Shown here piece by piece: positions 24,493-34,137 of a DNA stretch of 64,000 nucleotides; the stretch's first letter is position 1, and each line of letters starts with the position of its first letter. The position numbers and the translations under genes were made by a program. The stretch covers positions 1 through 64,000 of the forward strand of contig DATGLK010000085.1 in NCBI GenBank assembly GCA_035294265.1, given 5' to 3'. The notes beneath the pieces are model-generated. The model was not told the DNA's origin. It made no database searches and saw only the letters and a list, made by a program, of their open reading frames with translations. Source of the DNA: Candidatus Binataceae bacterium (GTDB lineage Bacteria; Desulfobacterota; Binatia; Binatales; Binataceae).

Positions 24493-27400
24493 TCACTGCT
24501 GTTGGATGGTGCCCAGCAGCAGGGGCAGGCCAGCTACCTTTTGGGGCGTCCCGCCTTGGCTGACCGCCGCGCCCTGAACCACTTGCGTGGAGCTGGGCTT
24601 GGAAGAACTACTGCTGCTACTGCAGCCAGCGATTGCCGCCATCAGCGCCAGCGCCACTGCTACCGCCAGTGCGGTGTGCCGCCGTTTGCGCTTCTCACTG
24701 AGCATCATCACCATCCCGATCAGACCCAATCCCAGCAGCAACGGCACCATGCCTCGCGACTGACCGTCGCTCGACATCGGCACGATCGACGCGTAGGCAT
24801 ATCTGACGCCCATTTGATCGTTCATCGCCGGATTTAACGAGATCACCGTGCTCAACGAGAAAGTCACCGAACCTCCGGCAGGCACGATCAGCGCCGGGGA
24901 GAACTCAAATAGGGTCGTGGCCGCTATGGCGCTGCCGCTTACCGTGACCGCAGTCTGCTGACCACCCACGCTCGCCGTCAGCGTAAGCGAGCCGAACAGC
25001 TTGGGATCGCTCACGACTATGCTCACCGAGGCGATCGTCTCGACCCCCGAGGTGGTGTTGGTCAAGCTGAAGCTGCCGCCACTTACCGTGGCGCCGGGAC
25101 CGCCGCTGCCATTGCCCGTACCGGTCAGCGCAACATTGGCCGCCGCCGTGGGTGCAGCGGTAGGTGTCGGAGCGGCGGTTTGGGTCGGAACCGCAGTGGG
25201 TCCACTGGTCGGCGCCAGGGTCGCGGTTGCTGTCGGCGGCACCAACGTCGCCGTGGGAGCCTGGGTGGGCGCCGGAGTTTGGCTGGATGTCGCCGTGGGC
25301 GTGGGGCTTAAGGTGGCAGTGGGCGAAGCACTCGCGGTAGGCGTAGGCGTCTGAGTCGGGGTCGAGCTGGCGGTCGCCGTCGGAGTGGGCGTCGAGCTAG
25401 CGGTCGCGGTCGGAGTGGGCGTGGGCGCGGACTGACTGTAGACCACGGCCCGGTTGTTGGTGAGATCGACCACATAAATGTTGCCAAGGTAGTCCAGCGC
25501 CACTCCCGCCGGCGTACACAGACCGGTTGCGCTGATCGGCGCAGGGGAGCCGGAGCCGTTGGCGCAGGCGTTGGCGGTGAAGTTGGTCCCACTGCTGCCC
25601 TGGCCGAAGACTGTGCTGGCGGTCACGTTGGGTGGGTTGGAGCCCAGGGGATTGACATATTCAAGCACGCGATTGTTCAGATTGTCGGCAACATAGAGGT
25701 TGCCGCTCCCGTCCAGCGCGATCCCCGAGGGGCCGCACAAGCCGGTGGCGCTGGGGGCCGGATTGGAAAAGCTGCCGTTGGCGCAGGTGTTGGCGGTAAA
25801 GTTGGTCCCGCTGCTGCCCTGGCCGAAGACCAGGTTGGCCGTCACGTTAGGCGGATTGCTGCTGAGCGGGCTGTTGTATTCCACCACCCGACTCTCCCCG
25901 TTGTCCGCGACATAGAGATTGTTTCTGCCATCCAGGGCTACGCCCGCGGGGCTGCACAAGCTGGTCGCGCTGGTACCGCCGCAGCCCCCGGAGGTGAAAT
26001 TCGTGCCGCTGGCGTCTACGCCGAAAACGGTATTGGCGGTGACGTTGGTGCTGGCCAGTGCATTGTTATATTCCAGCACCCGACCGTGACCGTTATCGCT
26101 GATGTAGACGTTGCCCGAGCTATCCACCGCGATAGCCGAGGGATTACACAGGTTGGTCGCGCTCGGAGTTCCGCAGGTACCCGCCGTGGTGAAGTTCTTG
26201 CCGCTGGCGTCGATGCCGAAGACCAGGTTGGCGTTGCCTCCCACGCAGGGAAAGCTAGCGCAGGCCGCGAAGGGCGCATTGAACTCCAGGACGCGCGAAT
26301 TGTAGTAGTCGGCAACATACAGATTGCCGGCGCTGTCAGTGGCTACCCCAACCGGAAGATTGAGAGTGTTGGCAGCGGGAGTGCTGTTCCCCCGATTGGC
26401 AAGATACGAGATAAAATCCGCTTGTCCGATAACCAGATCAGCGGCCTGGCCGCTGACCAACGAACCGGCGTTGCGCCATCCCAGCACTCGATTGTTGCCA
26501 TTGTCGGCCACGTACACGTGTCCCGAACTGTCGGCGGCCACGCGACTATCCACCCCCGCCCCGTTTTCACCCAAGCCGTTGGCCTTCGTCCGATTTTTTA
26601 CGTTATGCGCAAAATCGTACTGACCCAGCACCAGATTGGCCGTCGCATTGGCGCTGCCATATCCGAGGAGCCGGTTGTTACCCTGATCGGCAATGTAAAC
26701 TTGCCCCGAAGAACTGGCTGCAACCCCTGCGGGCCTGCAGATTCCGGTCGCACTGATGGCTGGGTCGGAGTCAACCCCATCAGCGCAAGCGTTGGCGGTG
26801 AAGTCCGTCCCGCTGCTGCCCTGGCCGAAAACCAAATTGGCGGTCACGTTGGGCGGACTGGAACCCAGCGGATCGTTGAATTTCAGAACTCGATTGTTGC
26901 CAGTGTCACCAACATACAGGTTTCCCGAGCTATCAAGCGCCACCCCCTGTGGCGAGCATATGCCGGTGGCGCTGGGTGCCGGATTGGGAGAGCTGCCGTT
27001 GGCGCAGGTATTGGCGGTGAAGTTGGTTCCGCTGCTGCCCTGGCCGAAAACCAGGTTAGCCGTCACGTTGGTCGGATTGCCCAAGGGGGTGTTGTATTCA
27101 AGCACCCGGTTGTTGAAATTGTCGGCAACGTACAGGTCGTTGGCGCCGTCCATCGCCACTCCGTAGGGAAAACACAAACCAGTGGCGCTGACCGCCGGAT
27201 CTGTGCCAGCTCCGTCGGCGCAGGAGTTGGCCGTGAAGTTGGTTCCTGTGCTGCCCTGACCGATTACCAGGTTGGCGGTCACGTTGGGCGGGCTGCTCAG
27301 TGGATGGTTGTACTCGAGCACTCGGCTGTTGGCTCCATCGGCAATGTACAGATTGCCGGAGCTGTCGACCGCAACGCCGTGAGGACTACATAGCCCAGTC

Positions 27401-28011
27401 GCGCTGGGCGAGGGATTGGGGCTGGAGCCATTGGCGCAAACGTTGGCGGTAAAGTTGCTCCCGCTGCTCCCCTGGCCGAAGACCAATGACGCGGCAGGCC
27501 CCACGCAGGGGAAACTGGCACAGGCGCTGAACGGCGTCTTGTATTCGAGCACTCGGTTATTGGTTTCGTCCGCCACGTAAAGATTGCCCGAACTGTCCAC
27601 GGCAATTCCCTCGGGCCCGCATAAGGTCGAGGCAGTTGGCGACGGGCAGCTGTAAGACAGAAAATCGGGCTGCCCCAAAACCAGATCCGCGGCCTGACCG
27701 TTAACCAAGCTCGTTGCGCTGCGCCAACCCAGCACCCGATTGTTGGTTTCATCCGACACGTAAACGTGCCCCTGGCTGTCCGTAACCACTGAAGAGTTGA
27801 GACTGCCCGACAGGCTTAGCGATCCAGCGTCGGTCAGGTTGAAGTTCCCATGCGTCAAATCATCCTGGCCCAAGGCGACGCTGGCAGTGACGTTGGGAGC
27901 CGCAGCATCTGCCCGCAAAGCAACCTGGCTAAGAAGCATCAGCTCAGCCAAAACTAAGCCCTTAATTAAGCGCTGAACCTTTAGGTGGCTACTTAAGTAA
28001 GTCTTGGCCAT
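24493..28011 (-). CDS. Large exported NHL-repeat beta-propeller surface protein (1172 aa)
   Basis: A signal peptide (about residues 14-36) is followed by about 850 residues of NHL repeats. Repeating elements are GVAxDSSGNLYVADxxNNRVLEY, NVTANLVFGQGSSGTNFTAN and a Cys-containing insert with paired cysteines per unit (CANGS...GLCSP). A Pro/Thr/Ala-rich linker of about 100 residues follows, then a beta-sandwich-like domain. The C-terminus has a hydrophobic helix, a basic EKRKRRH stop, a second hydrophobic stretch ending IAGC and a poly-Ser run. This lipobox-like cysteine after two helices resembles tails of large Acidobacteria-type surface proteins. The RBS GAGGG precedes ATG 28011. It is probably a surface adhesin or binding scaffold; no enzymatic motif is seen. 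Confidence 0.85.
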   Translation of the reverse strand: MAKTYLSSHLKVQRLIKGLVLAELMLLSQVALRADAAAPNVTASVALGQDDLTHGNFNLTDAGSLSLSGSLNSSVVTDSQGHVYVSDETNNRVLGWRSATSLVNGQAADLVLGQPDFLSYSCPSPTASTLCGPEGIAVDSSGNLYVADETNNRVLEYKTPFSACASFPCVGPAASLVFGQGSSGSNFTANVCANGSSPNPSPSATGLCSPHGVAVDSSGNLYIADGANSRVLEYNHPLSSPPNVTANLVIGQGSTGTNFTANSCADGAGTDPAVSATGLCFPYGVAMDGANDLYVADNFNNRVLEYNTPLGNPTNVTANLVFGQGSSGTNFTANTCANGSSPNPAPSATGICSPQGVALDSSGNLYVGDTGNNRVLKFNDPLGSSPPNVTANLVFGQGSSGTDFTANACADGVDSDPAISATGICRPAGVAASSSGQVYIADQGNNRLLGYGSANATANLVLGQYDFAHNVKNRTKANGLGENGAGVDSRVAADSSGHVYVADNGNNRVLGWRNAGSLVSGQAADLVIGQADFISYLANRGNSTPAANTLNLPVGVATDSAGNLYVADYYNSRVLEFNAPFAACASFPCVGGNANLVFGIDASGKNFTTAGTCGTPSATNLCNPSAIAVDSSGNVYISDNGHGRVLEYNNALASTNVTANTVFGVDASGTNFTSGGCGGTSATSLCSPAGVALDGRNNLYVADNGESRVVEYNSPLSSNPPNVTANLVFGQGSSGTNFTANTCANGSFSNPAPSATGLCGPSGIALDGSGNLYVADNLNNRVLEYVNPLGSNPPNVTASTVFGQGSSGTNFTANACANGSGSPAPISATGLCTPAGVALDYLGNIYVVDLTNNRAVVYSQSAPTPTPTATASSTPTPTATASSTPTQTPTPTASASPTATLSPTPTATSSQTPAPTQAPTATLVPPTATATLAPTSGPTAVPTQTAAPTPTAAPTAAANVALTGTGNGSGGPGATVSGGSFSLTNTTSGVETIASVSIVVSDPKLFGSLTLTASVGGQQTAVTVSGSAIAATTLFEFSPALIVPAGGSVTFSLSTVISLNPAMNDQMGVRYAYASIVPMSSDGQSRGMVPLLLGLGLIGMVMMLSEKRKRRHTALAVAVALALMAAIAGCSSSSSSSKPSSTQVVQGAAVSQGGTPQKVAGLPLLLGTIQQQ
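25559..27484 (-). repeat. Intragenic direct repeats encoding NHL units, period about 215-220 bp
   Basis: A near-identical 50-nt block (coding for FGQGSSGTNFTANxCA) begins at about 25559, 25778, 26784, 26999, 27219 and 27434. Spacing within each cluster is 215-220 bp, matching a 72-73 residue double-NHL unit. The similarity at nucleotide level suggests recent amplification and possible copy-number variation by recombination. It also makes the locus prone to assembly collapse. Confidence 0.8.
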
Positions 28012-28485
28012 TTTATCCCTCTCAGGGCGGGCAGTAAGCTTTCATTACTACTGGCCACTATAAAATGTCAAACGCAATTTTTAGATCTATTTTAATTGTT
28101 TATCTCTGCAGTTTTTTCCTTCTTTATTGAAACATTAAAATATTGATTTAAATCCTTGTTGTTTGTCTAAATCATATTTTATTATATTTAAATGGTAGGC
28201 CTAACCGCCATACGCGTTGGCGGCGCGCAAGCTGCTGTCGAGGCATGCAACTTGACACCGGGCTGAATTAAAGCCTTGTAACCCTTGCCTTGCACAGGAG
28301 AATAAGGCGCTTATGGCGATGCTACAGCCGGATTGGAATTAGCCGTTTGAGGACGGCGGAGCGCCAGCGCGGCTAGCCCATGCTTGAAACACAGGGCACG
28401 GGCGATCCTTGGAGTGAGTCAGTTGGAGCGCGTGTTACGATCGAGGAGAGCCAAACCGGCAGCTTCTGGAGGTCGCTATGCGGCT
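28012..28485. other. AT-rich intergenic region upstream of the NHL-repeat gene
   Basis: No coding frame is convincing here. Positions 28055-28200 are strikingly AT-rich against a GC-rich background. On the minus strand there is a TTGACA at 28071-28066, with poor -10 candidates (TAGTAAT around 28050-28044) at 15-17 nt, so a promoter for the NHL gene is plausible. AT-richness could also mark a silencer-binding tract or a transfer boundary. From 28200 to 28485 base composition returns to normal, and I see nothing there. Confidence 0.45.
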
Positions 28486-29460
28486 TCAGGACGCAGCCTT
28501 GTCGACGCGTTCACTCTTGTCGGTCTTGTCGCGATGCTCGGACCGCTCGCGCTCTCCACGCGCGGCTTTTGCCACCGCGGTCTGAGTGGAAGTAAGTAAC
28601 TCGATAAAGCGGTGGATGGCGGGCGACAGCTCGCGCCCCCGCTTGTATATGATCGCCAACGGGCGGGTGAAGACGCCTTCCTGAAATTCCAGCACTCTAA
28701 GCGATCCGCGCGCGCTCTCATGCTCAGCCGTCAGCCGCGGCACGATGGCGACGCCCAACCCGATTTCCACCGCTCGCTTGATAGTTTCGACATTGTCGAA
28801 TTCCATCGTATAGGTCGGTTTGACCCCGTGCTCTCGCAAGATTTTATCCACCGCCTTACGGGTGGAGATGTCACGTTCGTACCCGACAAAGCGCTGCCCC
28901 TCGAGTTGGCTGAAGCTAACCTTGGACTGGCGCGCCAAGGTGCTATCGGGCGGAACTACCAGCACCAGCTCATCGTGACGGAAGGCGACCGAGACTATCT
29001 GACTGCGCTTGGCGGGATAGGCGACTACCCCCAGATCGATCTTGCCCTCGACCAGATCTTCATAAATCCGATTGGCACGCAGATACTCCAGATGCACGTT
29101 GACGGCTGGGTAGGCGCGCAGAAACTCGGTCAGATAGGCCGGCAATTCGTGCAATCCGACGCTGTAAACCGTGCCGACTCGAATCGAGCCCGCCACCACC
29201 GATCCGATCTCGCGCAAACGATTTTCCAACTCCAGGAAGCGCCGTACAATTTCCTTACCTGCGCTGTAGAGTAGTTGTCCGGCATTGGTCGGCTTGACTC
29301 CGGTGCGGCCGCGCTCGATGAGGCGGCAATCGTATTTTTCCTCGAGGCTGCGCACCTGCTGGCTAACCGCCGACTGGGTGACGAAATTCTGCGAGGCGGC
29401 AAAGGAAAAACTGCCGCTCTCCACGATGTCGCAAAAAACCTTGAGGCTTTCGATATGCAT
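28486..29460 (-). CDS. LysR-family transcriptional regulator
   Basis: A 324-residue LTTR. The N-terminal winged HTH reads MHIESLKVFCDIVESGSF then SQNFVTQSAVSQQVRSLEEKYDCRLIER, and the C-terminal effector domain has GTVYSVGLHELPAYLTEFL and VEIGLGVAIVPRL. The start at 29460 is set by the family N-terminus; the open frame extends 78 codons further. The C-terminal tail is highly charged (Arg/Glu/Asp/Lys-rich) beyond the domain. It lies downstream of and in the same direction as the HpaB-like gene, with a 280-nt gap, and may control it or the NHL gene. The effector is unknown. Confidence 0.9.
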   Translation of the reverse strand: MHIESLKVFCDIVESGSFSFAASQNFVTQSAVSQQVRSLEEKYDCRLIERGRTGVKPTNAGQLLYSAGKEIVRRFLELENRLREIGSVVAGSIRVGTVYSVGLHELPAYLTEFLRAYPAVNVHLEYLRANRIYEDLVEGKIDLGVVAYPAKRSQIVSVAFRHDELVLVVPPDSTLARQSKVSFSQLEGQRFVGYERDISTRKAVDKILREHGVKPTYTMEFDNVETIKRAVEIGLGVAIVPRLTAEHESARGSLRVLEFQEGVFTRPLAIIYKRGRELSPAIHRFIELLTSTQTAVAKAARGERERSEHRDKTDKSERVDKAAS

Positions 29461-29740
29461 CGATTTTACATAAGCATAGCTGATACTAAGGGGAGCCGCA
29501 ACGGACTTCTGCGTGAAGCTGGGAGCGCCCACCCGCAACCCTGCACCGACACCGGCGAGCCCAAAACCAACCGGTGCACGGTGCTTGCGCGCGTGCTTTT
29601 CCAAGTTCCCGTGGCTTGGCCAAAGTCCGGCCAAACTCAAGTCTGTGCGCAAAATGCAGTTGTTACCAGTCCGGACGCTAAAATTTGATTGCAAGCCAGA
29701 CTAATGAAGCAAGGGCTTAGGCACCCGCCGCTAAACGAAA

Positions 29741-31153
29741 CTATTTCACCCCAGCCAGCCGGCGTGCATAGGCGGCCGCGGCTTGAAAATCGTACTCGCG
29801 AAAGGCCTGCAGCTTTTCTGCCTCGAAGCCTCCCTCGGCCTGTACCGCCAGTACCTCCTGATAGCCGCCATAGTCGGAGGCGGTAAGATCCGACACCAGG
29901 TTCATCAACCGTAAGCGGCTCTCGGCATCGCTGTCGGCCCGCCCGCCCAGATATTTCAAGACATAGGCGCGGGTAGCTTCACTGCTCAGATCCTCGGCCG
30001 CTGGCGCCGTTACCAACAGGCCACCAGCCAGGTCCTGCACAATCTGCACCGCCTGATGATAATTATGCGCGAAGTGATACTTTGCCACGTTCACCAGCAA
30101 AGTGTTGGGCACCGCCAAGCCCTGTTCCAGAGTCCAGGCCTCCGCCGCCTGCTCCAACAACCCGCGCACCACGGTGTGATAGACCGCCAGTTGGGTCAAC
30201 TTGTCGCGCACATGAGCCGCGCCGATGATCCCATTGGCCTGCGCGATCGCGTACGCCGCCCCGCTCAGCAGCTCCAACAGGGGCAGTTTATAAGCAACCG
30301 CGGTGAAACGATGGAAACGCACGAAGGCCAGCGCCAGCGGCCCCGCCAGCTCGGCCTCGCCCTGCAGGAAGACCCGCGACGAGGGCACGAAGACGTCGTC
30401 AAATACGGTCAGGGTTTCCATCATCTTGTGGCGTGCGCTGATCGGATGCTCCAGGGGGTTCTTGGGGCCGCTACCATGCGGACTGGCGATCAGGCTCAGG
30501 CCGGGCGTATCGATCGGAATGGCGAAAGCCACCGCATAGGGCCCCTCGCCTGACTTGAGCGCGCGGGTGGGCAGCACGATCAGCTCGTTGGCGTTGGGCG
30601 CGATCGAAGTGTGGATCTTGGCTCCGCGTACCACGATACCATCGGCACGCTCGGCCACGATGTGAAGGTAATGATCGGGGTCGGGTTGCGCCGCCGGGCT
30701 CAAGGAGCGGTCGCCCTTGACGTCGGTTTGGGCCACTGCCAGGGCCAAATCATGGTCTCGACAGTAGCGATGGAACTGCTCGACTCGTTCCCGATAGCGT
30801 GCGGCCACGGCCAGGTGCAGGGCGAAGAGGGCGTCGGTGCCGATCTCCTTGGCCAGCACCACCAGGGTGGCGCCGCGGCGGGTGGAGGCTGCGATCAACT
30901 CGGCCCGTCGACGCAAATCGGCCCCGCTGCGCGGCAGTTGATAATAGCGGCTGCTGGCCACACCCCCCTCCTCCACCACCGCCAGTTCGCGCATCGCCGG
31001 CTCCTCGGCCAACTCGAAGTCCAGCGCCAGGTGGTCGGTGGCCAAGCCGATGACAGGATGGCTGGTGACGTCGGCGACGCGCGCGCCGCGGAAAAAGACC
31101 CGCCGGCCGTCGCGCAAGGACTCACGATATTGTTGTGGAGTTCGTAGCGCCAT
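29741..31153 (-). CDS. 4-hydroxyphenylacetate 3-hydroxylase (HpaB)-family flavoprotein
   Basis: A 470-residue member of the HpaB/PvcC/4-hydroxybutyryl-CoA dehydratase superfamily. It has the N-terminal RTPQQYRESLRDGRRVFFRG, the flavin region GAKIHTSIAPNANELIVLPTRAL and FDDVFVPSSRVFL. Only one cysteine (about C131) is present, and the [4Fe-4S] ligand cysteines of the dehydratases are absent. A two-component FADH2-dependent monooxygenase acting on phenols or a related substrate is therefore more likely. GGAGG 9 nt upstream supports ATG 31153. No flavin reductase is adjacent. A LysR regulator gene follows. Confidence 0.85.
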   Translation of the reverse strand: MALRTPQQYRESLRDGRRVFFRGARVADVTSHPVIGLATDHLALDFELAEEPAMRELAVVEEGGVASSRYYQLPRSGADLRRRAELIAASTRRGATLVVLAKEIGTDALFALHLAVAARYRERVEQFHRYCRDHDLALAVAQTDVKGDRSLSPAAQPDPDHYLHIVAERADGIVVRGAKIHTSIAPNANELIVLPTRALKSGEGPYAVAFAIPIDTPGLSLIASPHGSGPKNPLEHPISARHKMMETLTVFDDVFVPSSRVFLQGEAELAGPLALAFVRFHRFTAVAYKLPLLELLSGAAYAIAQANGIIGAAHVRDKLTQLAVYHTVVRGLLEQAAEAWTLEQGLAVPNTLLVNVAKYHFAHNYHQAVQIVQDLAGGLLVTAPAAEDLSSEATRAYVLKYLGGRADSDAESRLRLMNLVSDLTASDYGGYQEVLAVQAEGGFEAEKLQAFREYDFQAAAAYARRLAGVK

Positions 31154-31222
31154 TAATCGATTCCTCCGCTGGCTTGCTCGCGATGATCTCGTGTCCGATT
31201 CGCCCCCGGCGCGCTCTTGGGC

Positions 31223-32842
31223 TCAGGCGCGCCTGCCAACGAGCCGGCTGGCAACCGAGGCCAACTCGGGCAGCCCAAGCCAATAGGCCAGCCCCAGATA
31301 GGTCAAGCCGTAGCCGGGCAATACCGCCAAGGCAAGTAGGCGCGGGCCGCTGGTGCCCATTGCAGCCTTGAGCGCCAACCCTACCGCACCCGCCACCAAC
31401 GCCATCGCCCACAACTGCAGCACGTAGCGCTTGGCCAGCCCCGAGCGCCCAACTCTGCGGTTAAGCGCGTGGCGCAGCAGCGCGAACTCCAGCCATCCCG
31501 CCACGCCGGCGGAGAAGGTCAACCCCGCCACCCCCCAACGCAGTGGAATACCCAGCCGCGGCGGCAGAACAATCGCGCACAAATAACCCGCCGCAATCGT
31601 CAGCGCCACTCGGACCAGGGCAAATTTCAACGGCGTACGAGTGTCCCACAAAGCATAGAACGCGGAGGAATAAAGCCGACCCATGGTTACCGCGAGCAGC
31701 CCGACCGCGGATCCGGCCAGGATGCTCCAGACGTAAAGCGCGTCGGCATGGGTGAAATGGCCGGACTGAAAGATCGCGCCAACGATTACGTCGCCCAACA
31801 GGACAAAGGCCGCGGCCGAGGGAATCACCAGAAAGGCTATCTGCCGCAAGCCCCGATTGAGTCGCTGCCGCAAACGTTCGGCTACCTGCTCGGGGGCGCC
31901 CACCGCTCGGGACATGGTAGGCAGCTCGGCCGCGGCCACCGACATCCCGAACAGACTGATCGGCAACAGGTAGAGGATCTGTGCGTAATTGAACGCCGCC
32001 ACCGCCCCGGTGGGCAGCAGGCTCGCGAGCAGATTATCGATATAAGCGCTGATCTGGACCACTCCGCGACCAGTAATCACGGGCAGAAAGTTGTTGCCCA
32101 CCGCGCGCAGCGCCTGGCGGGTGCGGGTCAGATCCACCCGCAGATGGCGCACCAGTAAAAGAACCTGCGGCAATTGCACCGCAACCTGAAGGATGGAACC
32201 AATCACAGCGCCCCAAGCCGTCAGCCGGGCCAGGGCATCTTGCCGATAATGGGGGCCGTAGAGCAGCATCGCGGCGATGATGGCGCAGTTCCAGGCCACC
32301 GGAGCGACATACGCGGCGAAAAAACGGTGGTGACTATTGAGGATCCCAAGGCACCAGGCCGACATCACCAACAAGCCGGCACCGGGGAAAAAGATTCGCA
32401 CCAAACGGATGGTCAGCTCGCGCTTGGCGCCCACGAAGCCGGGCGCCACGGCGTCGATTAGATAGGGCGCCGCAGCCACGCCCAGCGCCACCAGCAACGC
32501 CATCGTCAAACTTAGAATCGCGCCCAAGGTGACCGCCAGGGCGTCGCCCAATTCCTCTTCCCCCTGGCCCAACAGACGGCTGTACACCGGGATGAACGAG
32601 GCCGACAGCACCCCCTCGCCAAAGAGGTTCTGCAAGATGTTGGGAATGCGAAAGGCGGCCTTGAAGGCGTCGGCAGCCGCTGAATCACCGAAGAAATGGG
32701 CAAATACGCTCTCGCGCAACAGGCCCGCGATGCGGCTTAGCAGAATGCCTGCCGCCACCACCGCGGCCCGACTGCCCGCCGGCACCGCTTCAACCGCCAC
32801 ACCGTTGCTATCCGGCAACTCCGCGTCTGCTCCGATGCTCAC
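31223..32842 (-). CDS. murJ: Lipid II flippase MurJ
   Basis: A polytopic MOP-superfamily protein of 539 residues with about 14 hydrophobic segments that flips lipid II across the inner membrane. Diagnostic stretches are GILLSRIAGLLRESVFAHFFG, AFRIPNILQNLFGEGVLSASFIPVYSRLLG and the pore-lining region ISAYIDNLLASLLPTGAVAAFNYAQ. The start is GTG at 32842; the N-terminal 25 residues before the first helix are variable in the family. It diverges from hemW across 132 nt. Identification is firm. Confidence 0.94.
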   Translation of the reverse strand: MSIGADAELPDSNGVAVEAVPAGSRAAVVAAGILLSRIAGLLRESVFAHFFGDSAAADAFKAAFRIPNILQNLFGEGVLSASFIPVYSRLLGQGEEELGDALAVTLGAILSLTMALLVALGVAAAPYLIDAVAPGFVGAKRELTIRLVRIFFPGAGLLVMSAWCLGILNSHHRFFAAYVAPVAWNCAIIAAMLLYGPHYRQDALARLTAWGAVIGSILQVAVQLPQVLLLVRHLRVDLTRTRQALRAVGNNFLPVITGRGVVQISAYIDNLLASLLPTGAVAAFNYAQILYLLPISLFGMSVAAAELPTMSRAVGAPEQVAERLRQRLNRGLRQIAFLVIPSAAAFVLLGDVIVGAIFQSGHFTHADALYVWSILAGSAVGLLAVTMGRLYSSAFYALWDTRTPLKFALVRVALTIAAGYLCAIVLPPRLGIPLRWGVAGLTFSAGVAGWLEFALLRHALNRRVGRSGLAKRYVLQLWAMALVAGAVGLALKAAMGTSGPRLLALAVLPGYGLTYLGLAYWLGLPELASVASRLVGRRA

Positions 32843-32974
32843 TCAGCGCCCCATCAAGCCAAGATCCAAACCCGGCTAGTATATCCGCGCCGAGCGGCGC
32901 GGAGTAAGGCGACTGGCAATGACCGCGCGGGCGGCCTAAGCTTGCTACAGGCGATTTCTGCCGCGATCGCGATC

Positions 32975-34123
32975 ATGAATTTTTCGCTCTACGTACATAT
33001 CCCATACTGCGATTCAAAATGCCCTTATTGCGATTTCAATTCATACGCGGTCAAACAATGGCCTGAGCAGCGCTATGTCGCGGCGTTAAAGGCTGAGCTG
33101 GCCTTTCGCTCTCGCCAAACCGCCTTCGCCGGCCGTCGCCTGCGCACCGTTTTCTTCGGCGGCGGCACGCCCTCACTCTTCGCTCCGGCTTCGATCGGCG
33201 CGCTCCTGGAGAGTGCCGACCATCTGTTCGGCATCCAATCCGGCGCCGAGATTACCCTGGAGACCAACCCGGGCACTGTCGATCGGGCCAAGCTTGGCGG
33301 TTACGCCCAGGCCGGAATCAATCGGCTCAGCCTGGGGGCGCAATCTTTCAACCCGCGTCTTCTCAAGCAATTGGGCCGTATCCACGACGCTGAGCAAACT
33401 CGCCAGGCAGCGAAATGGACGCGCCAGGTGGGAATCGCCGAACTCAGCCTCGACCTTATCTTTGCGCTGCCCGGTCAAACTCTGGCCGAGGCGCGCGCCG
33501 ACATCGCCGCCGCCGTCGAGCTGGAACCCGATCATATCTCCGCCTACAACTTAACCTTTGAACCCGGCACGGCTTTTGGAGCGGCGCTCAAAAGCGGGCG
33601 GATGCGCCCGCTGGCCGAATCGCGCCAAGCTGCCATGTACGAGATGGTGCGGCGCGAGCTGAATAGCAGGGGCTATCCGATGTACGAGATTTCCAACTAC
33701 GCCCGCCCCGGCCATCCCGCGCGCCACAACCTGACCTATTGGCGAGGCGAAGATTATCTGGGAATCGGAGCCGGCGCCCATAGCTACACCGCGCAGGGCA
33801 GCGGCGGCCGGCGGTGGTGGAACGAGCGCTTGCCCGCGCTCTACCTGGAACGCGCGCTGGACGCGGGAATCGCGGAAGCGGGCAATGAAACCCTGGACGC
33901 GCAAACCAGCGCGGGTGAGTTCACCTTTCTCAACCTGCGCCTGCGTGAGGGGCTTGACGGAAACCGCTTTTGCGCCCGTTTCGGCCACACCCTGCAGGAG
34001 CATTATGGCAGCCGCCTGACTCGCCTGATCGACGGCGAACTGTTGCTGTGGCAGGGGGAGCATCTGCGCCTGAGCGAGCGCGGCCTGGAGCTGGCCGATT
34101 CGGTTTTCGCCGAGCTGGTGTAA
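32975..34123 (+). CDS. hemW: Heme chaperone HemW (radical SAM, HemN-like)
   Basis: A 382-residue radical SAM protein. The [4Fe-4S] motif C12-x3-C16-x2-C19 (YCDSKCPYC) follows the family start NFSLYVHIP. FFGGGTPSLF and the HemW-type C-terminal domain (YEISNYARPGHPARHNLTYW) are present. The short N-terminus beginning directly at the strand before the cluster, with no extra residues upstream, is the HemW rather than the HemN layout. HemW inserts heme into respiratory enzymes instead of acting as coproporphyrinogen oxidase. The start at 32975 is chosen over an open extension to 32942. Confidence 0.9.
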   Translation: MNFSLYVHIPYCDSKCPYCDFNSYAVKQWPEQRYVAALKAELAFRSRQTAFAGRRLRTVFFGGGTPSLFAPASIGALLESADHLFGIQSGAEITLETNPGTVDRAKLGGYAQAGINRLSLGAQSFNPRLLKQLGRIHDAEQTRQAAKWTRQVGIAELSLDLIFALPGQTLAEARADIAAAVELEPDHISAYNLTFEPGTAFGAALKSGRMRPLAESRQAAMYEMVRRELNSRGYPMYEISNYARPGHPARHNLTYWRGEDYLGIGAGAHSYTAQGSGGRRWWNERLPALYLERALDAGIAEAGNETLDAQTSAGEFTFLNLRLREGLDGNRFCARFGHTLQEHYGSRLTRLIDGELLLWQGEHLRLSERGLELADSVFAELV

Positions 34124-34137
34124 GCTTTCGAGCAGGG

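Noticed and set aside
26086-27393. Plus-strand open frame opposite the NHL-repeat gene
   Set aside because: Its repeats simply mirror the NHL repeats; it has no RBS or signal peptide.
25559-27484. Regularly spaced repeats as a CRISPR array
   Set aside because: The 215-220 bp period is far too long, the spacers are also similar, and the region is one continuous coding frame of NHL units.
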